Counted from the first letter of the stretch, positions 18,166-27,219 are shown. The stretch: 64,000 nt of DNA from Desulfamplus magnetovallimortis (GCF_900170035.1 NZ_LT828544.1:1-64000); one strand, 5' to 3'. Numbers and translations: made by a program. The notes: a model not told the origin generated them from the letters alone.

Positions 18166-18951
18166 ATGATAGGATATATTCAAGGTGAGGTTCTCAAGGT
18201 TGCCCAGGACGGTATTTTGCTTCTCGCAGGCCAACTTGGTTATGAGATACTTCTTCCTGTAGTGGTTCTTGAAAAAATTCGTTCCGAGCTTGAAGCTGTA
18301 TCTCAAGGGAATAATATTGACAAAAATGTTTCTGTTGACACTGACTTCAGGAACACTCAATCCAGCAAAGCTGATGATGTCCAAATATTAGGCAATTCTG
18401 CTGGGACAAATTTTTTCATCGCTCTTCATATCTATTATTACCAGACTGAAAGGCAGCCAAAACCTGTGCTTATTGGTTTTAATTCAGAGGATGAAAAAGA
18501 GTTTTTTCAGTTATTTATTTCTGTAGATGCAATAGGGCCTCTTAAGGCTGTAAAGGCCATGGAAAAACCTGTTGGGCATATAGCCAGAGCAATTGAGTCC
18601 AAGGATGTGGATTTTCTGTCTCACCTTAAAGGGATCGGCAAAAGAACAGCACAGAAAATTGTTGCATCTCTTCATGGTAAGGTTTCAAGGTTTGTGACAG
18701 GCAGCATGGATAACCATGAGGTTTCTTCTGATGATGCCTCTTTTGGAGGGACTGTTTATAAAGGAGCTACTGCCTCTTCTGTCATTCCCGCCACCAGGAA
18801 AATCATTGGAGGGCAGGTTGTTGATGTGCTTGTGGAGCAGCTTGGCTTTACGTCGGCTGTGGCAAGAAGAATGGTCTCAATTGCAATTGAGAAAAATCCA
18901 GCCATTGAAACACCTGAGCAGCTTCTGGATGCAGTGCTGAAGCTAAGATAA
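18166..18951 (+). CDS. ruvA: Holliday junction DNA helicase subunit RuvA (enlarged)
   Basis: RuvA binds four-way junctions and loads RuvB. The 261 residues begin MIGYIQGEVLKVAQDGILLL (domain I OB fold), include the helix-hairpin-helix motif LKGIGKRTAQKIVASL in domain II, and end in the RuvB-binding domain III (VDVLVEQLGFTSAVARRMV). The family is usually about 200 residues. The surplus is mainly a polar insertion around residues 46-85 in domain I (KNVSVDTDFRNTQSSKADD), plus a longer linker near 180-205. ruvB follows after 61 bases. Confidence 0.93.
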   Translation: MIGYIQGEVLKVAQDGILLLAGQLGYEILLPVVVLEKIRSELEAVSQGNNIDKNVSVDTDFRNTQSSKADDVQILGNSAGTNFFIALHIYYYQTERQPKPVLIGFNSEDEKEFFQLFISVDAIGPLKAVKAMEKPVGHIARAIESKDVDFLSHLKGIGKRTAQKIVASLHGKVSRFVTGSMDNHEVSSDDASFGGTVYKGATASSVIPATRKIIGGQVVDVLVEQLGFTSAVARRMVSIAIEKNPAIETPEQLLDAVLKLR

Positions 18952-19012
18952 CAGAGCCTCTCTTTTAAAGAATGGGCCTTAAATAACTTGATAATATAAG
19001 GTAACAGTGACG

Positions 19013-20215
19013 ATGAGTGACTCCATTCTATCCTTTTCATCAGACAATTCAGAAAAAAATGGGATTCAAAACAACGATGATTTTGATTCAGGTGTACAAG
19101 ATTCCGGTTTTGGAGATTTTTCCGATGGACTGAATGATAGAAAAGCTTCCTTCAGTGAATCTGAGATATTAAAAGATATTGATGGAAATTCTTTAAGATC
19201 ATCTCCCTCTTCAGAGATCATATCTTCAATAAAACTTCCTATGGATATTGAATCAGAAACAGGCTCTTTGAGGCCAGAAAAGTTTGATGACTATGTAGGG
19301 CAGTGCGAGACTGTGGAGACCCTTAAAATTGCCATTGAGGCTGCAAAGATGAGGAACGAACCCCTTGATCATGTACTACTGCACGGACCTCCCGGCCTTG
19401 GTAAAACAACAATCTCCCATATTATCGCAAATGAAATGGGCGGACATTTGACAATTACATCGGGCCCTGCCCTTGAAAAAGGCGGAGATCTTCTTGGTAT
19501 GCTCACAAACCTTGCAACCGGAGATTTCCTTTTTATTGATGAAATTCACAGGATTCCCAAAGCTGTGGAGGAGTTTCTATATCCTGCCATGGAAGATTAT
19601 GCTGTGGATTTCGTGTTTGACAAGGGGCTTCATGCAAGGAGTCATCGCTATCGACTGAACCATTTTACACTGGTTGGAGCAACTACAAGGGTTGGATTGC
19701 TCTCTTCTCCTTTGAGGGATCGTTTTGGAATCTTCAGAAACCTTGATTTTTACACGGTTGAACAGCTTGTTTCTATTATAAAACGCTCATCTATACTGCT
19801 TGATGTACCAATAAATCAAGATGGAGCAGAGGAGCTTGCTAAAAGATCCAGAGGGACTCCGAGGATTGCCAACAGATTGCTTAAAAGAGTCAGGGATTAC
19901 TCCCAGGTACGTTCAAAAGGGAAAATAACGACTGAGACAGTAAGAGCATCGCTTGCCCTTGAAGGGATAGATAACATGGGATTGACACCCCTTGACAGAA
20001 ACTATCTTAAAACAATAATTGAATTTTATCATGGCGGCCCTGTGGGAATTGAAGCTGTCTCTGCAACTCTTCAGGAAGAGACTGATACACTTGTGGATGT
20101 TGTGGAGCCTTATCTGCTGAAATGTGGTCTGGTGCTACGTACATCATCAGGGCGAAAAGCATCTGTCATGGCATATGAACATCTTGGGATACCTTGTCAA
20201 CGGGAGTTGTTTTAA
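19013..20215 (+). CDS. ruvB: Holliday junction branch-migration ATPase RuvB
   Basis: RuvB is the hexameric AAA+ motor for branch migration. Walker A is [10 protein letters not shown], Walker B is LFIDEIHR, sensor motifs include [19 protein letters not shown], and the C-terminal winged helix is complete. With ATG 19013 the protein has 400 residues because an acidic, Ser/Asp-rich extension of about 80 residues precedes the usual opening ([12 protein letters not shown]). AAGG lies 11 bases upstream; GTG 19007 is an alternative. The gene is directly followed (4 bases) by an L,D-transpeptidase. Confidence 0.95.
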   Translation: MSDSILSFSSDNSEKNGIQNNDDFDSGVQDSGFGDFSDGLNDRKASFSESEILKDIDGNSLRSSPSSEIISSIKLPMDIESETGSLRPEKFDDYVGQCETVETLKIAIEAAKMRNEPLDHVLLHGPPGLGKTTISHIIANEMGGHLTITSGPALEKGGDLLGMLTNLATGDFLFIDEIHRIPKAVEEFLYPAMEDYAVDFVFDKGLHARSHRYRLNHFTLVGATTRVGLLSSPLRDRFGIFRNLDFYTVEQLVSIIKRSSILLDVPINQDGAEELAKRSRGTPRIANRLLKRVRDYSQVRSKGKITTETVRASLALEGIDNMGLTPLDRNYLKTIIEFYHGGPVGIEAVSATLQEETDTLVDVVEPYLLKCGLVLRTSSGRKASVMAYEHLGIPCQRELF

Positions 20216-20219
20216 TAGT

Positions 20220-21662
20220 ATGTATTATTGGTTAAAAAATAGATATAACGCATATTGTTCTTTAGATGTTGTTTTGATCTTTTGGGGATTAGTTCTTTTT
20301 TTTGCAACAGTAATAGTATCTGGAACAGCTTCTGCGTCGGCAACAGCCTCTGTTTCTGAAGCAGTGTCCGCACCTGCAACAGCCCTTGTTTCTGAAACTG
20401 TGTCTGCGTCTTCAGAAGCTTCTGTGTCAGTAATTCCCTCCTTTTTTCAAACAGCCTCTGTTTCTGCAACAGCCTCTGCGTCTGAAAAATCCTCTGCATC
20501 TTTATCATCACCTGCAACTTCGTTTTCGGAATTAGTACCTGCTGCACTTATAAAAGGGCCTTCCAATGGCTCTTCAGCAATTATTGTGGAAAAAGATACC
20601 CAGACTCTCAGAGTATATACTTTTTTTTCTTCTGATGATAAATACAGAAAAGTTTTTGAAAGCCCATGTTCCACAGGAGAGGCCTATGGTAGAAAAAAAA
20701 TTGAAGGAGATAAAAAAACTCCAGAAGGGGTCTATTTTATAAAAGATGTTTTTGAGGACAGGTATCTCTCCCCCATTTACGGGAAAAGAGCTTTTACAAC
20801 TGACTATCCAAATCTGATGGATATTATGTTTGGAAGAACAGGGAGTGCCATTTGGATTCATGGTACCAATAAAATTCTGAAGGCAATGGATTCAAATGGA
20901 TGTGTTGCCATGAATAATGATGATGTGGTTAATCTGGACAAATTCATTGAAACTGATATGACACCTGTTATTATAACCGGCACTATTGAATATGCATATC
21001 TCCACACAGTTGAGACAGAACGAGACTCACTCTTTAAATTTTTAGTGCAATGGTTAAAGGTTTTAAATAGTGGCACACTAAATGATTTTAAATTGTATTA
21101 TGGATTGGACAGAGAGCCTGATATTGGATGGTGGGAGGAGTGGGAGCGTAATCGCAAAAATCCTTTGCTTCAAGGTGATGTTTCATTAAGTAGTGAAATC
21201 CCTGTTAATAAAAATGCTTTTGGGCAAGCCACTGCTGCATTGGGTGATGTTCATGGAGATAAATCTTCTTTTTTTGTTGATGCTTCCAATGTTGGAATAT
21301 ACCGTCAAAACGAACAGCTTGTGATATTGTTTGATCTGCTGGCAAGATCGACAATAAATCCGCGTGACTTTGTTTTCGTTGGGAAACGCAAGTTTTTTTT
21401 GCAGCCAAACAAGGGGATGGATAAAAAAGATATTTACAGAAGTATCGCCTTTGAAACAAATTTTAACAATTCCACAACTCCTGCCATGGATAAGGATTTG
21501 GATGGAGAGCTTAACGTGCAATTTGTTAAAAAACAGTTTCCAGGTAGTGGGGAACAGATTTTATACAGGATAGTTGGAGATGAATTTCAGTTTGTTTCAG
21601 TTAAATGTAAACCTGGTCAATATCCCCTGACGGCTGCAGCCTCATTTTTTCGTAATAGGTAG
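20220..21662 (+). CDS. L,D-transpeptidase (YkuD) with low-complexity linker
   Basis: The 480-residue protein has an N-terminal membrane segment (about 17-36). A Ser/Ala/Thr/Val-rich low-complexity stretch follows (about 37-105, repeats of SVSxTxSASA type), then a YkuD catalytic domain. Catalytic H214 lies in WIHGT and C228 in SNGCVAM, the canonical signature. Such enzymes make 3-3 peptidoglycan crosslinks or attach proteins to peptidoglycan in the periplasm. The roughly 200-residue C-terminal part after the catalytic domain (beginning LKVLNSGTLNDFKLYYG) resembles the extra domain of long Gram-negative YkuD proteins. It starts four bases after the ruvB stop, with GGAG upstream inside ruvB, suggesting coupling. 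Confidence 0.9.
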   Translation: MYYWLKNRYNAYCSLDVVLIFWGLVLFFATVIVSGTASASATASVSEAVSAPATALVSETVSASSEASVSVIPSFFQTASVSATASASEKSSASLSSPATSFSELVPAALIKGPSNGSSAIIVEKDTQTLRVYTFFSSDDKYRKVFESPCSTGEAYGRKKIEGDKKTPEGVYFIKDVFEDRYLSPIYGKRAFTTDYPNLMDIMFGRTGSAIWIHGTNKILKAMDSNGCVAMNNDDVVNLDKFIETDMTPVIITGTIEYAYLHTVETERDSLFKFLVQWLKVLNSGTLNDFKLYYGLDREPDIGWWEEWERNRKNPLLQGDVSLSSEIPVNKNAFGQATAALGDVHGDKSSFFVDASNVGIYRQNEQLVILFDLLARSTINPRDFVFVGKRKFFLQPNKGMDKKDIYRSIAFETNFNNSTTPAMDKDLDGELNVQFVKKQFPGSGEQILYRIVGDEFQFVSVKCKPGQYPLTAAASFFRNR

Positions 21663-21686
21663 CTGATTGAAAAAGAAAATTTCATC

Positions 21687-21715
21687 TTGACATATTGAAC
21701 CTAATAGAGTAATAA
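21687..21715 (+). promoter_or_regulatory. Promoter of the rplM-rpsI operon
   Basis: TTGACA at 21687-21692, exactly 17 bases, TAATAA at 21710-21715, 34 bases before the rplM start. This is the best sigma-70-type match seen in the window. Confidence 0.7.
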
Positions 21716-21749
21716 AACCAAATTATTTTTTATAACAGGAGACGGTGAA

Positions 21750-22184
21750 TTGAAAAAATATACGTATAGTGCAAAGAGATCCGATAACAAGGAAAACTGG
21801 TGTGTTATCGATGCTAAGGATAAGGTGTTGGGGAGAGTTGCTTCCGAGGTTGCTGCAAGAATTCGTGGAAAACATAATCCTCTTTTTACCCCGCATGTTG
21901 ATACAGGCGACTGGGTTATTGTTTTGAATGCAGACAAGGTTAAACTGACCGGTAATAAGTGGACACAGAAGACCTATTATCGTCATACAGGTTACATGGG
22001 CGGAATTCGTGCTACGACTGCAAAAGAGCTTCTTGAAAAAAAACCAGAAGAACTTGTTAAAAAAGCAGTAAGGGGTATGCTTCCAAAAAACAGGCTTGGC
22101 AGAAAACTAAATACAAAGTTGTTTGTTTATGCAGGGGAGGATCACCCCCATGCTGCCCAGAAGCCGGAAGTTGTTAAAATATAG
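21750..22184 (+). CDS. rplM: 50S ribosomal protein L13 (uL13)
   Basis: The 144-residue protein has the L13 core: WCVIDAKDKVLGRVASEVA, KHNPLFTPHVDTGDWVIVLNA and the family signature VRGMLPKNRLGRK. It binds 23S rRNA early in large-subunit assembly. The start is TTG 21750, with AGGAGA about nine bases upstream; no ATG fits. It is followed after 30 bases by rpsI, the near-universal bacterial pair. Confidence 0.98.
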   Translation: MKKYTYSAKRSDNKENWCVIDAKDKVLGRVASEVAARIRGKHNPLFTPHVDTGDWVIVLNADKVKLTGNKWTQKTYYRHTGYMGGIRATTAKELLEKKPEELVKKAVRGMLPKNRLGRKLNTKLFVYAGEDHPHAAQKPEVVKI

Positions 22185-22214
22185 TATCGAAAAGATAAGG
22201 GACGTTAATTTTTT

Positions 22215-22610
22215 ATGGAAAATGGAAATATCTACTACGCGACCGGTAAACGTAAGAGTTCTATTGCAAAAACATGGCTGAAACCTGGCAGCGGCAAGAT
22301 TACTGTTAATACAAGATCTCTTGATGACTACTTTCCAATGGAGACAGCAAAAGAGCTTCTGTCTGCTCCTTTGGTATTGACAGATAATAAAGAATCCTTT
22401 GATATCAATATTAGAGTGCTTGGTGGTGGTATCATGGGACAGGCAGGTGCAGTACGTCATGGAATAGCAAAGGCTTTGGTTAATGTTGATCCTGATCTGA
22501 GAGCTGTGCTTAAAAAAGCCGGATTTCTTACAAGAGATGCAAGAATCAAGGAAAGAAAGAAATATGGTCAGAAAGGTGCAAGGGCAAATTACCAGTTCTC
22601 AAAGAGGTAA
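22215..22610 (+). CDS. rpsI: 30S ribosomal protein S9 (uS9)
   Basis: The 131-residue protein shows [16 protein letters not shown] at the start, the signature [19 protein letters not shown], and the basic C-terminal tail ending in the invariant-type FSKR that reaches the P-site tRNA. It is the second gene of the rplM-rpsI operon. AAGGGACG lies upstream of ATG 22215. Confidence 0.98.
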   Translation: MENGNIYYATGKRKSSIAKTWLKPGSGKITVNTRSLDDYFPMETAKELLSAPLVLTDNKESFDINIRVLGGGIMGQAGAVRHGIAKALVNVDPDLRAVLKKAGFLTRDARIKERKKYGQKGARANYQFSKR

Positions 22611-22826
22611 TTTATTTTTTGACCGCATTGATATGAATAAACTCTGGATTACTTTATATTACTAAACAGACACATAATCACTTTTTTTGAGCAGTATTCC
22701 GAAATATTTGCTTTTTTTATCATGAAAACACTTATTTTTGTTTTCATAATCGGGAGCCGGCTGTTGAATTTGGGATCATTAAAGTTTAGTATGATAAATT
22801 GTAACCAGTAGAATATTATGCCGTAA

Positions 22827-22862
22827 GGGGCAGGTAATTATGTTACCTGCCCCTTTTGTTTT
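22827..22862 (+). terminator. Terminator in the rpsI-exoI gap
   Basis: A perfect 11-bp stem (GGGGCAGGTAA / TTACCTGCCCC, 5-base loop) is followed by TTTTGTTTTT. It lies 217 bases after rpsI and ends just before the exonuclease I ribosome binding site. It may therefore attenuate read-through into that gene. The remaining 22611-22826 stretch shows nothing recognisable. Confidence 0.85.
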
Positions 22863-22879
22863 TCCGGAGGGGGTTGGGA

Positions 22880-24463
22880 ATGGAGAAAACATTCTTGTTT
22901 TATGATGTTGAAACATCTGGATTAAGTGCCTATTTTGATCAGATATTGACATTTGCAGCTATAAGAACAGACATGGAGCTAAAAGAGATTGAACGCTATT
23001 CAATAAAAATCAGGATGCGTTCGGACATTGTTCCTTCACCAGGGGCATTCATAACACACAGACTGACTCCCGAGGAACTTGAAAGCGGTATTTGTGAATA
23101 TGATGCAGCCCTTCAGATCCATGAGATCATGAACACTTCCGGAACAGTTTCACTGGGGTACAATACCCTTGGATTTGATGATGAATTTTTAAGATTTGCC
23201 TTTTACAGAAATCTTCTTGAGCCATACACCCACCAATACGCCAATGGTTGCTCCAGAATGGATATTTTGCCCATTACCACGTTGTACAGAATTTTTAAAC
23301 CAGATATCATGAAGTGGCCTGAAATTAATGGAAAGCCCACATTGAAACTGGAGCTTATCAGCAATTTAAATCAGTTGGTGCAATCAGGGCGTGCACATGA
23401 TGCCATGACCGATGTGGAGGCAACTCTTGCCCTTGCCCGTATTCTTAAATCTGAGGAGGAGATGTGGAATTACTGTATTGGTTTTTTTGATAAAAAAGAG
23501 GATCGCAATCGTATGGAGAAGCTTCCTCTAAGTTTCAGGGTGGCAGGAGAGCATTACAGGGTTGGGTTGATGGTTTCCCTGAAATTTGGCAAAGATTTGA
23601 TGTATATGGCTCCAGTGGTTGGTATTGGAGACTCCATCTCCTATGGAAACCAATCTCTATGGCTTCGTCTTGATAAGGATATTCTCCCTGATTCTCCTCC
23701 GTTGAAACTTGATGAGCATTTCCCAATTCGTAAGAAATATGGTGAGCAGGGTCTTCTTTTGCCACCATATGATAGATTCTGGGATTCTCTTCCTCCAGCC
23801 CAAAAGCAGATGCAGCAGGCATCAATTTCCAAAAATATGGAACGGGTCAACCGAAGCCGGGCAGATGTGGATATGTTTCAACAAATTGTGGATTATCATA
23901 GGAATTATAAATACCCTTTTGTTCCTGATATTGATATTGATGCGTCACTTTATCAGGATCCATTTTTTTCATTGTCAGAAAAAAAAGAGGCTGCCCGTTT
24001 CCACAAAGCCCCTTTGGGTGAGAAAGTGAAAATGGCAGAAGAAACTCTTTCTCCAAGAGTCAGAACTCTTGCTTGCCGCATTCTCTTTAGAAATTTTTCA
24101 CCATCAATGCTCTCTGCCTCTATTCTGTCTGAGCGGAACTCCTATATGGCAAAGGTAATACATGGAGATAAAAAAGATCATCCCGGAATTTTGGGTTTTA
24201 AAAATGATTTTCGATTAACACCGTCTAAGGCTTTGGAAGAGATAAGTGCTTTAAATGGGAGTATCCCCGTAAATGGAGATCTAAATGAAGAGTCATCCGC
24301 AAGATGTGGAAGCTACAAAAAAGATAATGACAATAATGTTAAAGCAGATAATGAAAATGGTGACAACAAGGTTTTGAAGCAAAAGAAAAGGGTGCTTGAT
24401 AATGAACAGATAAATATTTTATCCTTGATGGAAAAATATTTATCTGGTTTTCTTATTACCTGA
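22880..24463 (+). CDS. sbcB: Exodeoxyribonuclease I (ExoI/SbcB family)
   Basis: ExoI degrades single-stranded DNA 3' to 5' and acts in mismatch repair and recombination. The 527-residue protein has the DEDDh exonuclease fold: FYDVETSGL (D9, E11), then a middle Asp in GYNTLGFDDEFLRF and HDAMTDVEATLALARIL with the final His and Asp. It also has the SH3-like and C-terminal ExoI regions. Relative to about 475 residues in E. coli there is a polar Asn/Asp-rich insertion near the C-terminus (about residues 470-505). The start is ATG 22880 because GGAGGGGG lies directly upstream; the earlier in-frame start is inside the terminator. Confidence 0.93.
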   Translation: MEKTFLFYDVETSGLSAYFDQILTFAAIRTDMELKEIERYSIKIRMRSDIVPSPGAFITHRLTPEELESGICEYDAALQIHEIMNTSGTVSLGYNTLGFDDEFLRFAFYRNLLEPYTHQYANGCSRMDILPITTLYRIFKPDIMKWPEINGKPTLKLELISNLNQLVQSGRAHDAMTDVEATLALARILKSEEEMWNYCIGFFDKKEDRNRMEKLPLSFRVAGEHYRVGLMVSLKFGKDLMYMAPVVGIGDSISYGNQSLWLRLDKDILPDSPPLKLDEHFPIRKKYGEQGLLLPPYDRFWDSLPPAQKQMQQASISKNMERVNRSRADVDMFQQIVDYHRNYKYPFVPDIDIDASLYQDPFFSLSEKKEAARFHKAPLGEKVKMAEETLSPRVRTLACRILFRNFSPSMLSASILSERNSYMAKVIHGDKKDHPGILGFKNDFRLTPSKALEEISALNGSIPVNGDLNEESSARCGSYKKDNDNNVKADNENGDNKVLKQKKRVLDNEQINILSLMEKYLSGFLIT

Positions 24464-24475
24464 ATCAGTGGCTTC

Positions 24476-24487
24476 GGCATCCTTCAT
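24476..24487 (+). repeat. Solo left end of the MITE-like family
   Basis: GGCATCCTTCAT, an exact terminus, occurs 12 bases after the exoI stop and runs straight into a 79-bp-family hairpin array. No right end was found before the HU gene. Confidence 0.5.
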
Positions 24488-24493
24488 TTTGCG

Positions 24494-24668
24494 GAGACTT
24501 TCATATAACGTACATGGTGGATCACTACCAAATATAAAAAATTAAAATTTTTATAAAAACAATCCCTTACTGAGATTTTCTAATAACCCCCCATGTTTGC
24601 TGATGCATCACAACGAAACATGAAAGTCGTTGTATATCAGCATGTTATGGAGACTTTCTAATAAAACT
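24494..24668 (+). repeat. 79-bp-family hairpin array (exoI-HU gap)
   Basis: GAGACTTTC-type boxes lie at 24494, 24572 and 24650 (period 78), with a more distant degenerate box at about 24763. The second unit (CATGTTTGCTGATGCATCAC ... ATGAAAGTCGTTGTATATC) is nearly identical to the central unit of the tolB-pal array nine kilobases away. The array, the solo MITE end and an unassigned 24680-24760 stretch fill the gap. Confidence 0.85.
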
Positions 24669-24803
24669 TCAAGATAAATCAAAAATTGTGCCACTGATTC
24701 AGGTCATTTTTCCTCGTACCAAAACTATATGGTGTGATGGCATAAAATAGCCTTAAAAGGCGGGGACTTTCAAATAAAAGCTAAAAGATTTGTGACTGGC
24801 AAG

Positions 24804-25073
24804 TTATTTTATAGCATCTTTCAGGGCTTTGCCGGGAATGAATTTTGGAACATTTCTTGCTGGGATGTCAATCTCTTTTCCTGTCTGGGGATTACGACCT
24901 TTCCTTGCTTTTCTTTCTGAGGATTTGAATGTCCCGAAACCTACAAGAGTTACTGTGTCATTGTTGGAAAGAGCCTCTGTAATGGTTGTAAATACACAAT
25001 CAACAGCCGCTTGTGCATCTTTTTTGCTGTTGAGAACTTCTGCAACTTTGTTGGTTAAATCACCTTTGTTCAT
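24804..25073 (-). CDS. hup: DNA-binding protein HU
   Basis: HU is a small nucleoid protein that bends and compacts DNA as a dimer. The 89 residues are a standard full-length [17 protein letters not shown], the core [25 protein letters not shown] and the arm ending in [14 protein letters not shown]. Read on the minus strand, AAAGGAG lies eight bases before the ATG. It is a monocistronic unit with a good promoter about 150 bases upstream. Confidence 0.97.
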   Translation of the reverse strand: MNKGDLTNKVAEVLNSKKDAQAAVDCVFTTITEALSNNDTVTLVGFGTFKSSERKARKGRNPQTGKEIDIPARNVPKFIPGKALKDAIK

Positions 25074-25205
25074 CTATTAACTCCTTTTTTCTTTTTAATT
25101 GTTTGCGGTAAGCAGGTGAATGGGGTTTGAACCATTGCCGGGGGTGGTGCATGAAAAATAAAAAAATTACTTGATCAAAGTAGCTGCTCTGCTATTGTGC
25201 AGGTT

Positions 25206-25234
25206 AAGTTACGTGCTTGGAGTCTGGGTGTCAA
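25206..25234 (-). promoter_or_regulatory. Promoter of the HU gene
   Basis: On the minus strand TTGACA (25234-25229) is followed by a 17-base spacer and TAACTT (25211-25206), giving a leader of about 125 bases to the HU start. Confidence 0.55.
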
Positions 25235-25390
25235 GTCTTTATTGTTATTTGCTATGACAATTTTTTTGTTCTTTCTCTTTGATGTATTTCCTGTAGTAAC
25301 TTGAGAGTGGTAAGTTCTCAAAACCTGACACTATATGCTGTATTTTAAGTTTTCTGAGAAATACTATCTGTGGTATTCACTGGGAAAACC

Positions 25391-25510
25391 GGCATCCTTC
25401 AAATACTCAAGAAAGTACTTTACACTTTTCGTAGGTAAATCCCACAGCAAAGGGGTATCATTACTGAAAGTGTGATAACTGAAAGTGTGAAGCGGAAAAT
25501 GAAACATGTC
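25391..25510 (-). mobile_element. MITE-like element, copy E, perfect 8-bp target duplication
   Basis: The ends are GGCATCCTTCAA and ATGAAACATGTC, in the opposite orientation to the other copies (AAAGTACTTTACACTTTT appears first). The element is flanked by GGAAAACC at 25383-25390 and GGAAAACC at 25511-25518, a perfect octamer duplication. Length is 120 bp because the internal ACTGAAAGTGTGA is duplicated. It lies in the 478-base HU-CheX gap. Apart from the HU promoter I see nothing else in that gap. Confidence 0.9.
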
Positions 25511-25551
25511 GGAAAACCTATGACTCACGAGTATTAAATAAGGAGAATTTT

Positions 25552-26007
25552 ATGGAAGCTGCTGTGGTCAACTGTTTTATCGAAGGAACCTTTCACATTC
25601 TTGACACAACCGCATCTGTTAAAGTTAAGCCTGAAAAGCCATATATCAAAAAAAATGAAGTTTCAAAAGGGGTAATTACAGGCCTTCTTGACATTGAGGG
25701 CGATATTAATGGCACTGCTGCAATAAGCTTCACTGAAAAAAGTATCCTTGGCATTGTCTCCACCATGTTTGGAGAGGATATGCCGGAAATAAATGAAGAG
25801 ATTACCGATGCAGTGGGGGAGATCGGTAATATGATTTCCGGTCATGTGAATACTAAAATGACGGAGATGGGAAAAAGTGTCAAGGTTAAACTTGCCGGAG
25901 TTAAAGAGGGGGAAAAACATGCTGTTGGCCACTCTCCTGGTAAAAAGATTGTTGTTTTTCCATTTCATACAAACAGGGGCGATATCTGGATAGAAGTTTG
26001 CTACTGA
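25552..26007 (+). CDS. CheX-like chemotaxis phosphatase
   Basis: The 151-residue protein matches the CheC/CheX/FliY fold. Its segment ITDAVGEIGNMISGHVNTKM carries the E-x-x-N motif (EIGN) used to dephosphorylate CheY-P. Members are cytoplasmic and end chemotactic signals. No other chemotaxis gene is nearby, so it may serve a distant pathway or another response regulator. AAGGAG stands eight bases upstream of ATG 25552. It converges with the prepilin peptidase gene. Confidence 0.88.
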   Translation: MEAAVVNCFIEGTFHILDTTASVKVKPEKPYIKKNEVSKGVITGLLDIEGDINGTAAISFTEKSILGIVSTMFGEDMPEINEEITDAVGEIGNMISGHVNTKMTEMGKSVKVKLAGVKEGEKHAVGHSPGKKIVVFPFHTNRGDIWIEVCY

Positions 26008-26035
26008 ATCAGACATTTATGCAATCCAAATGCAG

Positions 26036-26839
26036 TCAGGATAGAAAATTAAAATACCATCTGATAATATCAGTTCCAAAAAAAATATAAAGGATTGCCC
26101 CAAATGACAGGTATGGTCCAAATGGAAGCCTTAATCTTGTATTGACAGATCTTGTAATCAACATTATCAACAATCCTGCAACAGTTCCTGTGACAGATGC
26201 CGTCATAATTGTGAAAAAGACCCCTTTCCACCCTGTTGCAGCTCCTATCATTGCAAGAAGCTTTATATCGCCGCCTCCCATTCCATCCTCTTTTCTTACA
26301 AGGTAGTAGCTTATTGCCACAAAATAGAGACTCCCTCCGCCTGCAAGTATGCCAAGCATACTCTCTTTAAGAGTCATCCATGGAACCGCTGCAGGTGAAA
26401 ATGCAAAGATAAATATTCCTGGTATTGACAATATATCTGGAATGATCTGGAAATCAATATCAATAAAGGTGATAATGATAAGGACTGCAATAAACGAGAA
26501 CCAGAAGAGAGCTTCCAGAGTCAGGTTGAATTTCATTACAACAGCAAGGGCAAACAGGGCAGTCAAAAGTTCTATTGCAGGGTATCTGATACTTATTGGA
26601 GTGCGGCAGTTTTTACACTTTCCTCCCAGAATAATGTAGCTGATGATCGGAATATTTAAATAGAATGGAATTTTATATCTGCATACCGGGCAGAATGAGC
26701 CTGGGAAAATTATGGATTTATCCTTTGGTATTCTGTAAATGCATACATTCAGAAAACTTCCGATGCAGGCGCCAAAAATAAAAACCACAACATTTATGAA
26801 GCTAACTGATATGTTGTATGTTTGGGAGAAGTCTGGCAT
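26036..26839 (-). CDS. pilD: Prepilin peptidase / N-methyltransferase (PilD/GspO)
   Basis: This inner-membrane aspartyl protease cleaves and N-methylates type IV pilins and type II pseudopilins. The 267 residues have about eight membrane segments and an N-terminal methyltransferase-type domain (GSFLNVCIYRIP). A zinc-binding pair of CxxC motifs (CPVC, CKNC) is present, and the two catalytic aspartates are in FIDIDFQIIPD and GGGDIKLLAMIG. AAAGGA precedes the ATG. A GspF-type protein on the same strand at 36.7-37.9 kb is a plausible pathway partner. Confidence 0.95.
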   Translation of the reverse strand: MPDFSQTYNISVSFINVVVFIFGACIGSFLNVCIYRIPKDKSIIFPGSFCPVCRYKIPFYLNIPIISYIILGGKCKNCRTPISIRYPAIELLTALFALAVVMKFNLTLEALFWFSFIAVLIIITFIDIDFQIIPDILSIPGIFIFAFSPAAVPWMTLKESMLGILAGGGSLYFVAISYYLVRKEDGMGGGDIKLLAMIGAATGWKGVFFTIMTASVTGTVAGLLIMLITRSVNTRLRLPFGPYLSFGAILYIFFGTDIIRWYFNFLS

Positions 26840-26871
26840 TGATCAACGATCCTTTATGGTATATCCCTTAT

Positions 26872-27028
26872 TTGATGGTCTTGTAAAAAGTTGATGGTCT
26901 CGTAATAAGTTGATGGCCTTGTAAACGGTCATGGCCGGCGTTCAGCCACCCCCGAATATGGAAATTTGTATCTATTTCCACGGTAAAAAGTTGATAGCCT
27001 CGTAAAAAGTTGATGGCCTCATAAAAAG
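26872..27028 (+). repeat. 19-bp tandem array interrupted by a 62-bp-family unit
   Basis: TTGATGGYCTYGTAAAAAG starts at 26872, 26891 and 26910, then again at 26991 and 27010, always 19 bases apart within each block. The third copy is broken by an inverted ACCGTG-family unit (26922-26984). The shift in phase between blocks is 62 bases, exactly one unit. The rest of the 380-base pilD-lon gap (27029-27219) has no clear feature except the lon ribosome binding site. Confidence 0.85.
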
Positions 27029-27219
27029 TCGGAAATGGTGCTTTTTCAACTGTTTTACAGCAGTCATAATGCTTTGTGGTTTTTTAGTCAATAGTGCTTT
27101 CAGTAAAAAGAGCTGCCACAACCCTTTAAATTATTGTCATTAAACATGTTGTAAAAGAAAAAAAATGAGTTATTGTAAGAGGCAAATTCTAATTTCAGTA
27201 ATAAACGAAGGAGCCTGAT

